A DNA stretch of 64,000 nt from Litoditis marina (Eukaryota; Nematoda; Chromadorea; Rhabditida; Rhabditidae): positions 11,724,733 to 11,788,732 of the forward strand of contig OZ038437.1 in the NCBI GenBank assembly GCA_964036275.1, read 5' to 3'. Below are positions 1 to 11,845 of the stretch, in pieces. Below the pieces are notes generated by a model. It made no database searches. It saw only the letters and a list, made by a program, of their open reading frames with translations, and was not told the DNA's origin. The position numbers and the translations under genes are program-made. The first letter of the stretch is position 1. Each line of letters opens with the position of its first letter.

Positions 1-330
1 ATGGTAGGTGTAAGTGAGTGATTTGGACGGAATAGCTCGTTGTAGATTAGTAGTACATGATTTTTTGGCCCGTTTGATTTTGCACGACCCTTTTATCAAG
101 CTTTGAAGTTATGAACATCACACGTTCCGAAAATTTTTAAAATTCGGTATGCGAGGATGCAAAATGGAGCACTCAAAAAAACTTTATCATCACATTATAA
201 CCGTACTTTTCCATTGTGCGCGCCCTTGTTAGGGCGCACACTCCCTGTGTGGAGCGCGGCAGAATTTCGCACGGGTGCATCTTCGGTGCGTTGTCCGCGT
301 TGCTTACTGCATTGTATATAGGAGCGGGGA
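1..330 (-). repeat. Truncated first 836-bp satellite unit
   Basis: This is the right-hand 330 bases of an 836-bp unit cut by the window edge; base 1 matches base 837 of the next unit. It contains the end of the shared core and the whole right tail, finishing in the terminus GCATTGTAT, eight bases, GGGGA at 330. On the minus strand it is the 5' part of the unit. Confidence 0.95.
215..240. repeat. Subterminal inverted repeat of the 836-bp tail
   Basis: TGTGC and GCCC pair with GGGC and GCACA around the loop TTGTTA, leaving a GC bulge in the left arm (nine base pairs). A second weaker fold (CTCC, CTGTGT, GGAG) follows immediately. The pair recurs in every 836-bp unit about 90-115 bp inside the TCCCC end. 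Position near the 5' terminus on the minus strand suggests a terminal structure, but nothing shows it is functional. Confidence 0.7.
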
Positions 331-3300
331 TGGTTTTCCAACTTTAAATTTTTAAAACGGCTATATCTCGGTTATATGGTGTTGAAACTTGAATATGTCC
401 CTATTATGGGGTAAATCGAGTATGAGAAATTCATTGGTATGCTTTAAATTGTACGATTTTCATCGTGCATCAAGGTACGGAACGAGTGCACGAATAATGC
501 ACGATTTCGTGCACTGTTTCTGTTCAAAAGTTCATGGTAGATTTTGAATAGGGTTCTCATGTGGTATGCCAAAAATTAGACGATTCCAACCAAAACGAAG
601 CTCCCAAATCAAAAATAACGGATTTTTGGTCCGTATTGTCCGATTTACGGGCGAAAGAGACTATTTATGCAAATTTCGCGCACGTTAAAATGTAGATCAC
701 AAAATTCTGCTATGGAAAAATTGTGTTCAAAATAGGAGTTAGGGTGGTGTTTTTCGAGAAAAACACGTTTTAAAAGTGAAATTTTCGTTGAAAACGCCCT
801 AGGTAAATAATCGATAATCAATATTAGTGTTAAATAATGGTAGGTGTAAGTGAGTGATTTGGACGGAATAGCTCGTTGTAGATTAGTAGTACATGATTTT
901 TTGGCCCGTTTGATTTTGCACGACCCTTTTATCAAGCTTTGAAGTTATGAACATCACACGTTCCGAAAATTTTTAAAATTCGGTATGCGAGGATGCAAAA
1001 TGGAGCACTCAAAAAAACTTTATCATCACATTATAACCGTACTTTTCCATTGTGCGCGCCCTTGTTAGGGCGCACACTCCCTGTGTGGAGCGCGGCAGAA
1101 TTTCGCACGGGTGCATCTTCGGTGCGTTGTCCGCGTTGCTTACTGCATTGTATATAGGAGCGGGGATGGTTTTCCAACTTTAAATTTTTAAAACGGCTAT
1201 ATCTCGGTTATATGGTGTTGAAACTTGAATATGTCCCTATTATGGGGTAAATCGAGTATGAGAAATTCATTGGTATGCTTTAAATTGTACGATTTTCATC
1301 GTGCATCAAGGTACGGAACGAGTGCACGAATAATGCACGATTTCGTGCACTGTTTCTGTTCAAAAGTTCATGGTAGATTTTGAATAGGGTTCTCATGTGG
1401 TATGCCAAAAATTAGACGATTCCAACCAAAACGAAGCTCCCAAATCAAAAATAACGGATTTTTGGTCCGTATTGTCCGATTTACGGGCGAAAGAGACTAT
1501 TTATGCAAATTTCGCGCACGTTAAAATGTAGATCACAAAATTCTGCTATGGAAAAATTGTGTTCAAAATAGGAGTTAGGGTGGTGTTTTTCGAGAAAAAC
1601 ACGTTTTAAAAGTGAAATTTTCGTTGAAAACGCCCTAGGTAAATAATCGATAATCAATATTAGTGTTAAATAATGGTAGGTGTAAGTGAGTGATTTGGAC
1701 GGAATAGCTCGTTGTAGATTAGTAGTACATGATTTTTTGGCCCGTTTGATTTTGCACGACCCTTTTATCAAGCTTTGAAGTTATGAACATCACACGTTCC
1801 GAAAATTTTTAAAATTCGGTATGCGAGGATGCAAAATGGAGCACTCAAAAAAACTTTATCATCACATTATAACCGTACTTTTCCATTGTGCGCGCCCTTG
1901 TTAGGGCGCACACTCCCTGTGTGGAGCGCGGCAGAATTTCGCACGGGTGCATCTTCGGTGCGTTGTCCGCGTTGCTTACTGCATTGTATATAGGAGCGGG
2001 GATGGTTTTCCAACTTTAAATTTTTAAAACGGCTATATCTCGGTTATATGGTGTTGAAACTTGAATATGTCCCTATTATGGGGTAAATCGAGTATGAGAA
2101 ATTCATTGGTATGCTTTAAATTGTACGATTTTCATCGTGCATCAAGGTACGGAACGAGTGCACGAATAATGCACGATTTCGTGCACTGTTTCTGTTCAAA
2201 AGTTCATGGTAGATTTTGAATAGGGTTCTCATGTGGTATGCCAAAAATTAGACGATTCCAACCAAAACGAAGCTCCCAAATCAAAAATAACGGATTTTTG
2301 GTCCGTATTGTCCGATTTACGGGCGAAAGAGACTATTTATGCAAATTTCGCGCACGTTAAAATGTAGATCACAAAATTCTGCTATGGAAAAATTGTGTTC
2401 AAAATAGGAGTTAGGGTGGTGTTTTTCGAGAAAAACACGTTTTAAAAGTGAAATTTTCGTTGAAAACGCCCTAGGTAAATAATCGATAATCAATATTAGT
2501 GTTAAATAATGGTAGGTGTAAGTGAGTGATTTGGACGGAATAGCTCGTTGTAGATTAGTAGTACATGATTTTTTGGCCCGTTTGATTTTGCACGACCCTT
2601 TTATCAAGCTTTGAAGTTATGAACATCACACGTTCCGAAAATTTTTAAAATTCGGTATGCGAGGATGCAAAATGGAGCACTCAAAAAAACTTTATCATCA
2701 CATTATAACCGTACTTTTCCATTGTGCGCGCCCTTGTTAGGGCGCACACTCCCTGTGTGGAGCGCGGCAGAATTTCGCACGGGTGCATCTTCGGTGCGTT
2801 GTCCGCGTTGCTTACTGCATTGTATATAGGAGCGGGGATGGTTTTCCAACTTTAAATTTTTAAAACGGCTATATCTCGGTTATATGGTGTTGAAACTTGA
2901 ATATGTCCCTATTATGGGGTAAATCGAGTATGAGAAATTCATTGGTATGCTTTAAATTGTACGATTTTCATCGTGCATCAAGGTACGGAACGAGTGCACG
3001 AATAATGCACGATTTCGTGCACTGTTTCTGTTCAAAAGTTCATGGTAGATTTTGAATAGGGTTCTCATGTGGTATGCCAAAAATTAGACGATTCCAACCA
3101 AAACGAAGCTCCCAAATCAAAAATAACGGATTTTTGGTCCGTATTGTCCGATTTACGGGCGAAAGAGACTATTTATGCAAATTTCGCGCACGTTAAAATG
3201 TAGATCACAAAATTCTGCTATGGAAAAATTGTGTTCAAAATAGGAGTTAGGGTGGTGTTTTTCGAGAAAAACACGTTTTAAAAGTGAAATTTTCGTTGAA

Positions 3301-6300
3301 AACGCCCTAGGTAAATAATCGATAATCAATATTAGTGTTAAATAATGGTAGGTGTAAGTGAGTGATTTGGACGGAATAGCTCGTTGTAGATTAGTAGTAC
3401 ATGATTTTTTGGCCCGTTTGATTTTGCACGACCCTTTTATCAAGCTTTGAAGTTATGAACATCACACGTTCCGAAAATTTTTAAAATTCGGTATGCGAGG
3501 ATGCAAAATGGAGCACTCAAAAAAACTTTATCATCACATTATAACCGTACTTTTCCATTGTGCGCGCCCTTGTTAGGGCGCACACTCCCTGTGTGGAGCG
3601 CGGCAGAATTTCGCACGGGTGCATCTTCGGTGCGTTGTCCGCGTTGCTTACTGCATTGTATATAGGAGCGGGGATGGTTTTCCAACTTTAAATTTTTAAA
3701 ACGGCTATATCTCGGTTATATGGTGTTGAAACTTGAATATGTCCCTATTATGGGGTAAATCGAGTATGAGAAATTCATTGGTATGCTTTAAATTGTACGA
3801 TTTTCATCGTGCATCAAGGTACGGAACGAGTGCACGAATAATGCACGATTTCGTGCACTGTTTCTGTTCAAAAGTTCATGGTAGATTTTGAATAGGGTTC
3901 TCATGTGGTATGCCAAAAATTAGACGATTCCAACCAAAACGAAGCTCCCAAATCAAAAATAACGGATTTTTGGTCCGTATTGTCCGATTTACGGGCGAAA
4001 GAGACTATTTATGCAAATTTCGCGCACGTTAAAATGTAGATCACAAAATTCTGCTATGGAAAAATTGTGTTCAAAATAGGAGTTAGGGTGGTGTTTTTCG
4101 AGAAAAACACGTTTTAAAAGTGAAATTTTCGTTGAAAACGCCCTAGGTAAATAATCGATAATCAATATTAGTGTTAAATAATGGTAGGTGTAAGTGAGTG
4201 ATTTGGACGGAATAGCTCGTTGTAGATTAGTAGTACATGATTTTTTGGCCCGTTTGATTTTGCACGACCCTTTTATCAAGCTTTGAAGTTATGAACATCA
4301 CACGTTCCGAAAATTTTTAAAATTCGGTATGCGAGGATGCAAAATGGAGCACTCAAAAAAACTTTATCATCACATTATAACCGTACTTTTCCATTGTGCG
4401 CGCCCTTGTTAGGGCGCACACTCCCTGTGTGGAGCGCGGCAGAATTTCGCACGGGTGCATCTTCGGTGCGTTGTCCGCGTTGCTTACTGCATTGTATATA
4501 GGAGCGGGGATGGTTTTCCAACTTTAAATTTTTAAAACGGCTATATCTCGGTTATATGGTGTTGAAACTTGAATATGTCCCTATTATGGGGTAAATCGAG
4601 TATGAGAAATTCATTGGTATGCTTTAAATTGTACGATTTTCATCGTGCATCAAGGTACGGAACGAGTGCACGAATAATGCACGATTTCGTGCACTGTTTC
4701 TGTTCAAAAGTTCATGGTAGATTTTGAATAGGGTTCTCATGTGGTATGCCAAAAATTAGACGATTCCAACCAAAACGAAGCTCCCAAATCAAAAATAACG
4801 GATTTTTGGTCCGTATTGTCCGATTTACGGGCGAAAGAGACTATTTATGCAAATTTCGCGCACGTTAAAATGTAGATCACAAAATTCTGCTATGGAAAAA
4901 TTGTGTTCAAAATAGGAGTTAGGGTGGTGTTTTTCGAGAAAAACACGTTTTAAAAGTGAAATTTTCGTTGAAAACGCCCTAGGTAAATAATCGATAATCA
5001 ATATTAGTGTTAAATAATGGTAGGTGTAAGTGAGTGATTTGGACGGAATAGCTCGTTGTAGATTAGTAGTACATGATTTTTTGGCCCGTTTGATTTTGCA
5101 CGACCCTTTTATCAAGCTTTGAAGTTATGAACATCACACGTTCCGAAAATTTTTAAAATTCGGTATGCGAGGATGCAAAATGGAGCACTCAAAAAAACTT
5201 TATCATCACATTATAACCGTACTTTTCCATTGTGCGCGCCCTTGTTAGGGCGCACACTCCCTGTGTGGAGCGCGGCAGAATTTCGCACGGGTGCATCTTC
5301 GGTGCGTTGTCCGCGTTGCTTACTGCATTGTATATAGGAGCGGGGATGGTTTTCCAACTTTAAATTTTTAAAACGGCTATATCTCGGTTATATGGTGTTG
5401 AAACTTGAATATGTCCCTATTATGGGGTAAATCGAGTATGAGAAATTCATTGGTATGCTTTAAATTGTACGATTTTCATCGTGCATCAAGGTACGGAACG
5501 AGTGCACGAATAATGCACGATTTCGTGCACTGTTTCTGTTCAAAAGTTCATGGTAGATTTTGAATAGGGTTCTCATGTGGTATGCCAAAAATTAGACGAT
5601 TCCAACCAAAACGAAGCTCCCAAATCAAAAATAACGGATTTTTGGTCCGTATTGTCCGATTTACGGGCGAAAGAGACTATTTATGCAAATTTCGCGCACG
5701 TTAAAATGTAGATCACAAAATTCTGCTATGGAAAAATTGTGTTCAAAATAGGAGTTAGGGTGGTGTTTTTCGAGAAAAACACGTTTTAAAAGTGAAATTT
5801 TCGTTGAAAACGCCCTAGGTAAATAATCGATAATCAATATTAGTGTTAAATAATGGTAGGTGTAAGTGAGTGATTTGGACGGAATAGCTCGTTGTAGATT
5901 AGTAGTACATGATTTTTTGGCCCGTTTGATTTTGCACGACCCTTTTATCAAGCTTTGAAGTTATGAACATCACACGTTCCGAAAATTTTTAAAATTCGGT
6001 ATGCGAGGATGCAAAATGGAGCACTCAAAAAAACTTTATCATCACATTATAACCGTACTTTTCCATTGTGCGCGCCCTTGTTAGGGCGCACACTCCCTGT
6101 GTGGAGCGCGGCAGAATTTCGCACGGGTGCATCTTCGGTGCGTTGTCCGCGTTGCTTACTGCATTGTATATAGGAGCGGGGATGGTTTTCCAACTTTAAA
6201 TTTTTAAAACGGCTATATCTCGGTTATATGGTGTTGAAACTTGAATATGTCCCTATTATGGGGTAAATCGAGTATGAGAAATTCATTGGTATGCTTTAAA

Positions 6301-9300
6301 TTGTACGATTTTCATCGTGCATCAAGGTACGGAACGAGTGCACGAATAATGCACGATTTCGTGCACTGTTTCTGTTCAAAAGTTCATGGTAGATTTTGAA
6401 TAGGGTTCTCATGTGGTATGCCAAAAATTAGACGATTCCAACCAAAACGAAGCTCCCAAATCAAAAATAACGGATTTTTGGTCCGTATTGTCCGATTTAC
6501 GGGCGAAAGAGACTATTTATGCAAATTTCGCGCACGTTAAAATGTAGATCACAAAATTCTGCTATGGAAAAATTGTGTTCAAAATAGGAGTTAGGGTGGT
6601 GTTTTTCGAGAAAAACACGTTTTAAAAGTGAAATTTTCGTTGAAAACGCCCTAGGTAAATAATCGATAATCAATATTAGTGTTAAATAATGGTAGGTGTA
6701 AGTGAGTGATTTGGACGGAATAGCTCGTTGTAGATTAGTAGTACATGATTTTTTGGCCCGTTTGATTTTGCACGACCCTTTTATCAAGCTTTGAAGTTAT
6801 GAACATCACACGTTCCGAAAATTTTTAAAATTCGGTATGCGAGGATGCAAAATGGAGCACTCAAAAAAACTTTATCATCACATTATAACCGTACTTTTCC
6901 ATTGTGCGCGCCCTTGTTAGGGCGCACACTCCCTGTGTGGAGCGCGGCAGAATTTCGCACGGGTGCATCTTCGGTGCGTTGTCCGCGTTGCTTACTGCAT
7001 TGTATATAGGAGCGGGGATGGTTTTCCAACTTTAAATTTTTAAAACGGCTATATCTCGGTTATATGGTGTTGAAACTTGAATATGTCCCTATTATGGGGT
7101 AAATCGAGTATGAGAAATTCATTGGTATGCTTTAAATTGTACGATTTTCATCGTGCATCAAGGTACGGAACGAGTGCACGAATAATGCACGATTTCGTGC
7201 ACTGTTTCTGTTCAAAAGTTCATGGTAGATTTTGAATAGGGTTCTCATGTGGTATGCCAAAAATTAGACGATTCCAACCAAAACGAAGCTCCCAAATCAA
7301 AAATAACGGATTTTTGGTCCGTATTGTCCGATTTACGGGCGAAAGAGACTATTTATGCAAATTTCGCGCACGTTAAAATGTAGATCACAAAATTCTGCTA
7401 TGGAAAAATTGTGTTCAAAATAGGAGTTAGGGTGGTGTTTTTCGAGAAAAACACGTTTTAAAAGTGAAATTTTCGTTGAAAACGCCCTAGGTAAATAATC
7501 GATAATCAATATTAGTGTTAAATAATGGTAGGTGTAAGTGAGTGATTTGGACGGAATAGCTCGTTGTAGATTAGTAGTACATGATTTTTTGGCCCGTTTG
7601 ATTTTGCACGACCCTTTTATCAAGCTTTGAAGTTATGAACATCACACGTTCCGAAAATTTTTAAAATTCGGTATGCGAGGATGCAAAATGGAGCACTCAA
7701 AAAAACTTTATCATCACATTATAACCGTACTTTTCCATTGTGCGCGCCCTTGTTAGGGCGCACACTCCCTGTGTGGAGCGCGGCAGAATTTCGCACGGGT
7801 GCATCTTCGGTGCGTTGTCCGCGTTGCTTACTGCATTGTATATAGGAGCGGGGATGGTTTTCCAACTTTAAATTTTTAAAACGGCTATATCTCGGTTATA
7901 TGGTGTTGAAACTTGAATATGTCCCTATTATGGGGTAAATCGAGTATGAGAAATTCATTGGTATGCTTTAAATTGTACGATTTTCATCGTGCATCAAGGT
8001 ACGGAACGAGTGCACGAATAATGCACGATTTCGTGCACTGTTTCTGTTCAAAAGTTCATGGTAGATTTTGAATAGGGTTCTCATGTGGTATGCCAAAAAT
8101 TAGACGATTCCAACCAAAACGAAGCTCCCAAATCAAAAATAACGGATTTTTGGTCCGTATTGTCCGATTTACGGGCGAAAGAGACTATTTATGCAAATTT
8201 CGCGCACGTTAAAATGTAGATCACAAAATTCTGCTATGGAAAAATTGTGTTCAAAATAGGAGTTAGGGTGGTGTTTTTCGAGAAAAACACGTTTTAAAAG
8301 TGAAATTTTCGTTGAAAACGCCCTAGGTAAATAATCGATAATCAATATTAGTGTTAAATAATGGTAGGTGTAAGTGAGTGATTTGGACGGAATAGCTCGT
8401 TGTAGATTAGTAGTACATGATTTTTTGGCCCGTTTGATTTTGCACGACCCTTTTATCAAGCTTTGAAGTTATGAACATCACACGTTCCGAAAATTTTTAA
8501 AATTCGGTATGCGAGGATGCAAAATGGAGCACTCAAAAAAACTTTATCATCACATTATAACCGTACTTTTCCATTGTGCGCGCCCTTGTTAGGGCGCACA
8601 CTCCCTGTGTGGAGCGCGGCAGAATTTCGCACGGGTGCATCTTCGGTGCGTTGTCCGCGTTGCTTACTGCATTGTATATAGGAGCGGGGATGGTTTTCCA
8701 ACTTTAAATTTTTAAAACGGCTATATCTCGGTTATATGGTGTTGAAACTTGAATATGTCCCTATTATGGGGTAAATCGAGTATGAGAAATTCATTGGTAT
8801 GCTTTAAATTGTACGATTTTCATCGTGCATCAAGGTACGGAACGAGTGCACGAATAATGCACGATTTCGTGCACTGTTTCTGTTCAAAAGTTCATGGTAG
8901 ATTTTGAATAGGGTTCTCATGTGGTATGCCAAAAATTAGACGATTCCAACCAAAACGAAGCTCCCAAATCAAAAATAACGGATTTTTGGTCCGTATTGTC
9001 CGATTTACGGGCGAAAGAGACTATTTATGCAAATTTCGCGCACGTTAAAATGTAGATCACAAAATTCTGCTATGGAAAAATTGTGTTCAAAATAGGAGTT
9101 AGGGTGGTGTTTTTCGAGAAAAACACGTTTTAAAAGTGAAATTTTCGTTGAAAACGCCCTAGGTAAATAATCGATAATCAATATTAGTGTTAAATAATGG
9201 TAGGTGTAAGTGAGTGATTTGGACGGAATAGCTCGTTGTAGATTAGTAGTACATGATTTTTTGGCCCGTTTGATTTTGCACGACCCTTTTATCAAGCTTT

Positions 9301-9526
9301 GAAGTTATGAACATCACACGTTCCGAAAATTTTTAAAATTCGGTATGCGAGGATGCAAAATGGAGCACTCAAAAAAACTTTATCATCACATTATAACCGT
9401 ACTTTTCCATTGTGCGCGCCCTTGTTAGGGCGCACACTCCCTGTGTGGAGCGCGGCAGAATTTCGCACGGGTGCATCTTCGGTGCGTTGTCCGCGTTGCT
9501 TACTGCATTGTATATAGGAGCGGGGA
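331..9526 (-). repeat. 836-bp satellite array A, 11 full units
   Basis: Eleven head-to-tail units of exactly 836 bp, with unit ends at 330 + 836k (1166, 2002 ... 9526). Each starts TGGTTTTCCAAC and ends GGAGCGGGGA. Two parts are visible: a core of about 690 bp, also present in the diverged units after 44 kb, and a tail of about 146 bp specific to this family that begins after GAGCACTCAAAAAA. The core holds a hairpin (TGCACGA, TT, TCGTGCA; 498-513 in the first full unit) and a 96-residue minus-strand open frame. I saw no difference between units by eye. The minus strand is given as the sense because there the unit begins TCCCC..ATACAATGC like the Helitron-like modules. No 3' hairpin or CTRR end lies between units, so these are read as tandem derivatives rather than complete elements. 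Confidence 0.95.
645..935 (-). other. 96-codon open frame in every core unit, probably non-coding
   Basis: Each core copy carries a minus-strand ATG-to-stop frame of 96 codons (first here, then every 836 bp, and again in the diverged units up to 63160-63450). The product would be basic, with no motif I recognise; a hydrophobic run (YLTLILIIDYL) sits near residues 33-43. It lies in the presumed sense direction of the elements. Against a real gene: comparing 44438-44728 with the canonical copy, most base changes alter the residue (H-H-P to R-P-S, C to R, N to D), and I saw only one clearly silent change. That is not what purifying selection would leave. I saw no promoter, polyadenylation site or intron signal tied to it. 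Most likely a chance frame copied with the satellite. Confidence 0.12.
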
Positions 9527-9547
9527 CTAGACGCCTGCGGCGTCTAG
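9527..9547 (-). other. 3'-terminal hairpin ending in CTAG (module 2)
   Basis: Arms CTAGACGCC and GGCGTCTAG around a TGC loop, perfectly complementary. On the minus strand the hairpin closes the module and the next base is T. About 110 bp beside it (to roughly 9650, including TACCAAGCCCGTGCCATGGG) are shared with modules 3 and 7 and in part with 4-6. Confidence 0.85.
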
Positions 9548-9684
9548 CAGTTGTAAATCTTGTATATTCCTTGTAAAATTCTGTACAATACGATACCAAA
9601 CATGACTATTATCCGTTATACCAAGCCCGTGCCATGGGTTTGCAAAATATCGACTTTCTCATGGCAATTTTCTCGAATTTGAAT

Positions 9685-11845
9685 CGTGCTTAGCATCAGC
9701 AGGTACGATCAAACTTGTTCGCCAAATTTCGTACTGTAAAACCTACTTTGGATTTTTTTTGTCGCGTCGCGTTCACACGCGCTCGTTTTGTTGAAATTTA
9801 TAGTTGTGTTGAGCATGCGCACGTACAATTACACCTGTCCGCCAAGTTTTGTTTGATAAAACACTTTTTGAAGTTTTTGTCGCGTCGCGTGCTTGCGCGC
9901 GCGTTTTGTTAAAATTTTGTACATGTGTTTAACATTAGCAGTTACAATTACACCTGTCCGCCAAGTTTTGTACGATAAAACACACTTTGGAATTTTTGTC
10001 GCGTCGCGTGCGCGCGCGCACGGCTTGTTGAAATTTTGTACATGTGTTCAAAATAAGCAGGCACAATTACACCTGTCCGCCAAGTTTTGTACGATAAAAT
10101 ACACTTTGAAATTTTTGTCGCGTCGCGTGCGCGCGCGCACGGTTTGTTGAAATTTATAGTTGTGTTGAGCATGCGCACGTACAATTACACTTGTTTGCCA
10201 AATTTCGTATTGTAAAACCTAATTTGAATTTTTTGTCGCGTCGCGTGCACGCTCGCGCGTTTTGTTGAAATTTATACTTGTGTTGAGCATGCGCACGTAC
10301 AATTACACTTGTTGGCCAAATTTCGTATTGTAAAACCTAATTTGAATTTTTTGTCGCGTCGCGTGCGCGCGCGCACGGTTTGTTGAAATTTATAGTTGTG
10401 TTGAGCATGCGCACGTACAATTACACTTGTTGGCCAAATTTCGTATTGTAAAACCTAGTTTGAATTTTTTGTCGCGTCGCGTGCGCGCGCGCACGGTTTG
10501 TTGAAATTTATAGTTGTGTTGAGCATGCGCACGTACAATTACACTTGTTCGCCAAATTTCGTATTGTAAAACCTAATTTGAATTTTTTGTCGCGTCGCGT
10601 GCACGCTCGCGCGTTTTGTTGAAATTTATAGTTGTGTTGAGCATGCGCACGTACAATTACACTTATTCGCCAAATTTCGTATTGTAAAACCTAATTTGAA
10701 TTTTTTGTCGCGTCGCGTGCACGCTCGCGCTTTTTGTTGAAATTCATAGTTGTGTTGAGCATGCGCACGTACAATTACACTTGTTGGCCAAATTTCGTAT
10801 TGTAAAACCTAATTTGAATTTTTTGTCGCGTCGCGTGCGCGCGCGCACGGTTTGTTGAAATTTATAGTTGTGTTGAGCATGCGCACGTACAATTACACTT
10901 GTTCGCCAAATTTCGTATTGTAAAACCTAATTTGAATTTTTTGTCGCGTCGCGTGCACGCTCGCGCGTTTTGTTGAAATTTATAGTTGTGTTGAGCATGC
11001 GCATGTACAATTACACTTGTTCGCCAAATTTCGTATTGTAAAACCTAATTTGAATTTTTTGTCGCGTCGCGTGCACGCTCGCGCGTTTTGTTGAAATTTA
11101 TAGTTGTGTTGAGCATGCGCACGTACAATTACACTTATTCGCCAAATTTCGTATTGTAAAACCTAATTTGAATTTTTTGTCGCGTCGCGTCCACGCTCGC
11201 GCTTTTTGTTGAAATTTATAGTTGTGTTGAGCATGCGCACGTACAATTACACTTGTTGGCCAAATTTCGTATTGTAAAACCTAATTTGAATTTTTTGTCG
11301 CGTCGCGTGCGCGCGCGCGTTCAGTTGGAATGAAAATTGTGTCTAGCATGGGTAGGTACGATCACACTTGTTCGCCAAATTTTGTATTGTTAAACCTATT
11401 TTGAATTTTTTGTCGCGTCGCGTGCACGCGCGCGCGTTTTGTTGCAAGTTATAGTTGTGTTTAGCATGAGCACGTACAGCGCGCGCGTTTAGTTGGAATG
11501 AACAATTGTGTCTAGCATGTGTAGGTACGATCACACTTGTTCGCCAAATTTCGTATTGTAAAACCTATTTTGAATTTTTTGTCGCGTCGCGTGCACGCGC
11601 GCGCGTTTTGTTGCAAGTTATAGTTGTGTTTAGCATGAACACGTACAACTACATTAGTTTGCCGAATTTCGTATTGTAAAACCTATTTTGACTTTTTTGT
11701 CGCGTCGCGTGCAGCGTGCGCGTTTCAATGAAATTTATAGTTGTGTTTAGCATGAGCACGTACAACTACATTTGTTTGCCAGTTTTAGTACTATAAAACC
11801 TAATTTGAAATTTTTGTCGCGTCGCGTGCACGCGCGCGCAAGTTT
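9685..11845. repeat. 118-bp CpG-box satellite, about 18 copies
   Basis: A tandem repeat anchored by GTCGCGTCGCGTGC followed by an alternating GC tract. The boxes start at 9761, 9879, 9998, 10117, 10235, 10353 and then every 118 bp to 11297, followed by 11412, 11581, 11699 and 11816. The 11412-11581 interval is 169 bp because a partial unit is inserted. Between boxes lies AT-rich sequence with GCATGCGCACGTACAATTAC and CGCCAAATTTCGTATTGTAA. Two box versions alternate irregularly: one with the self-complementary GTGCGCGCGCGCAC, one with GTGCACGCTCGCGCG. Open frames here follow the repeat and are not genes. Confidence 0.93.

Noticed and set aside
311..331. TATA-box core promoter or ribosome-binding site (TATATAGGAGCGGGGATG)
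   Set aside because: The following ATG is lost in other junctions (ACTAG, ACCC, ACCG) and no frame follows it. The motif makes more sense as an element terminus read on the minus strand.
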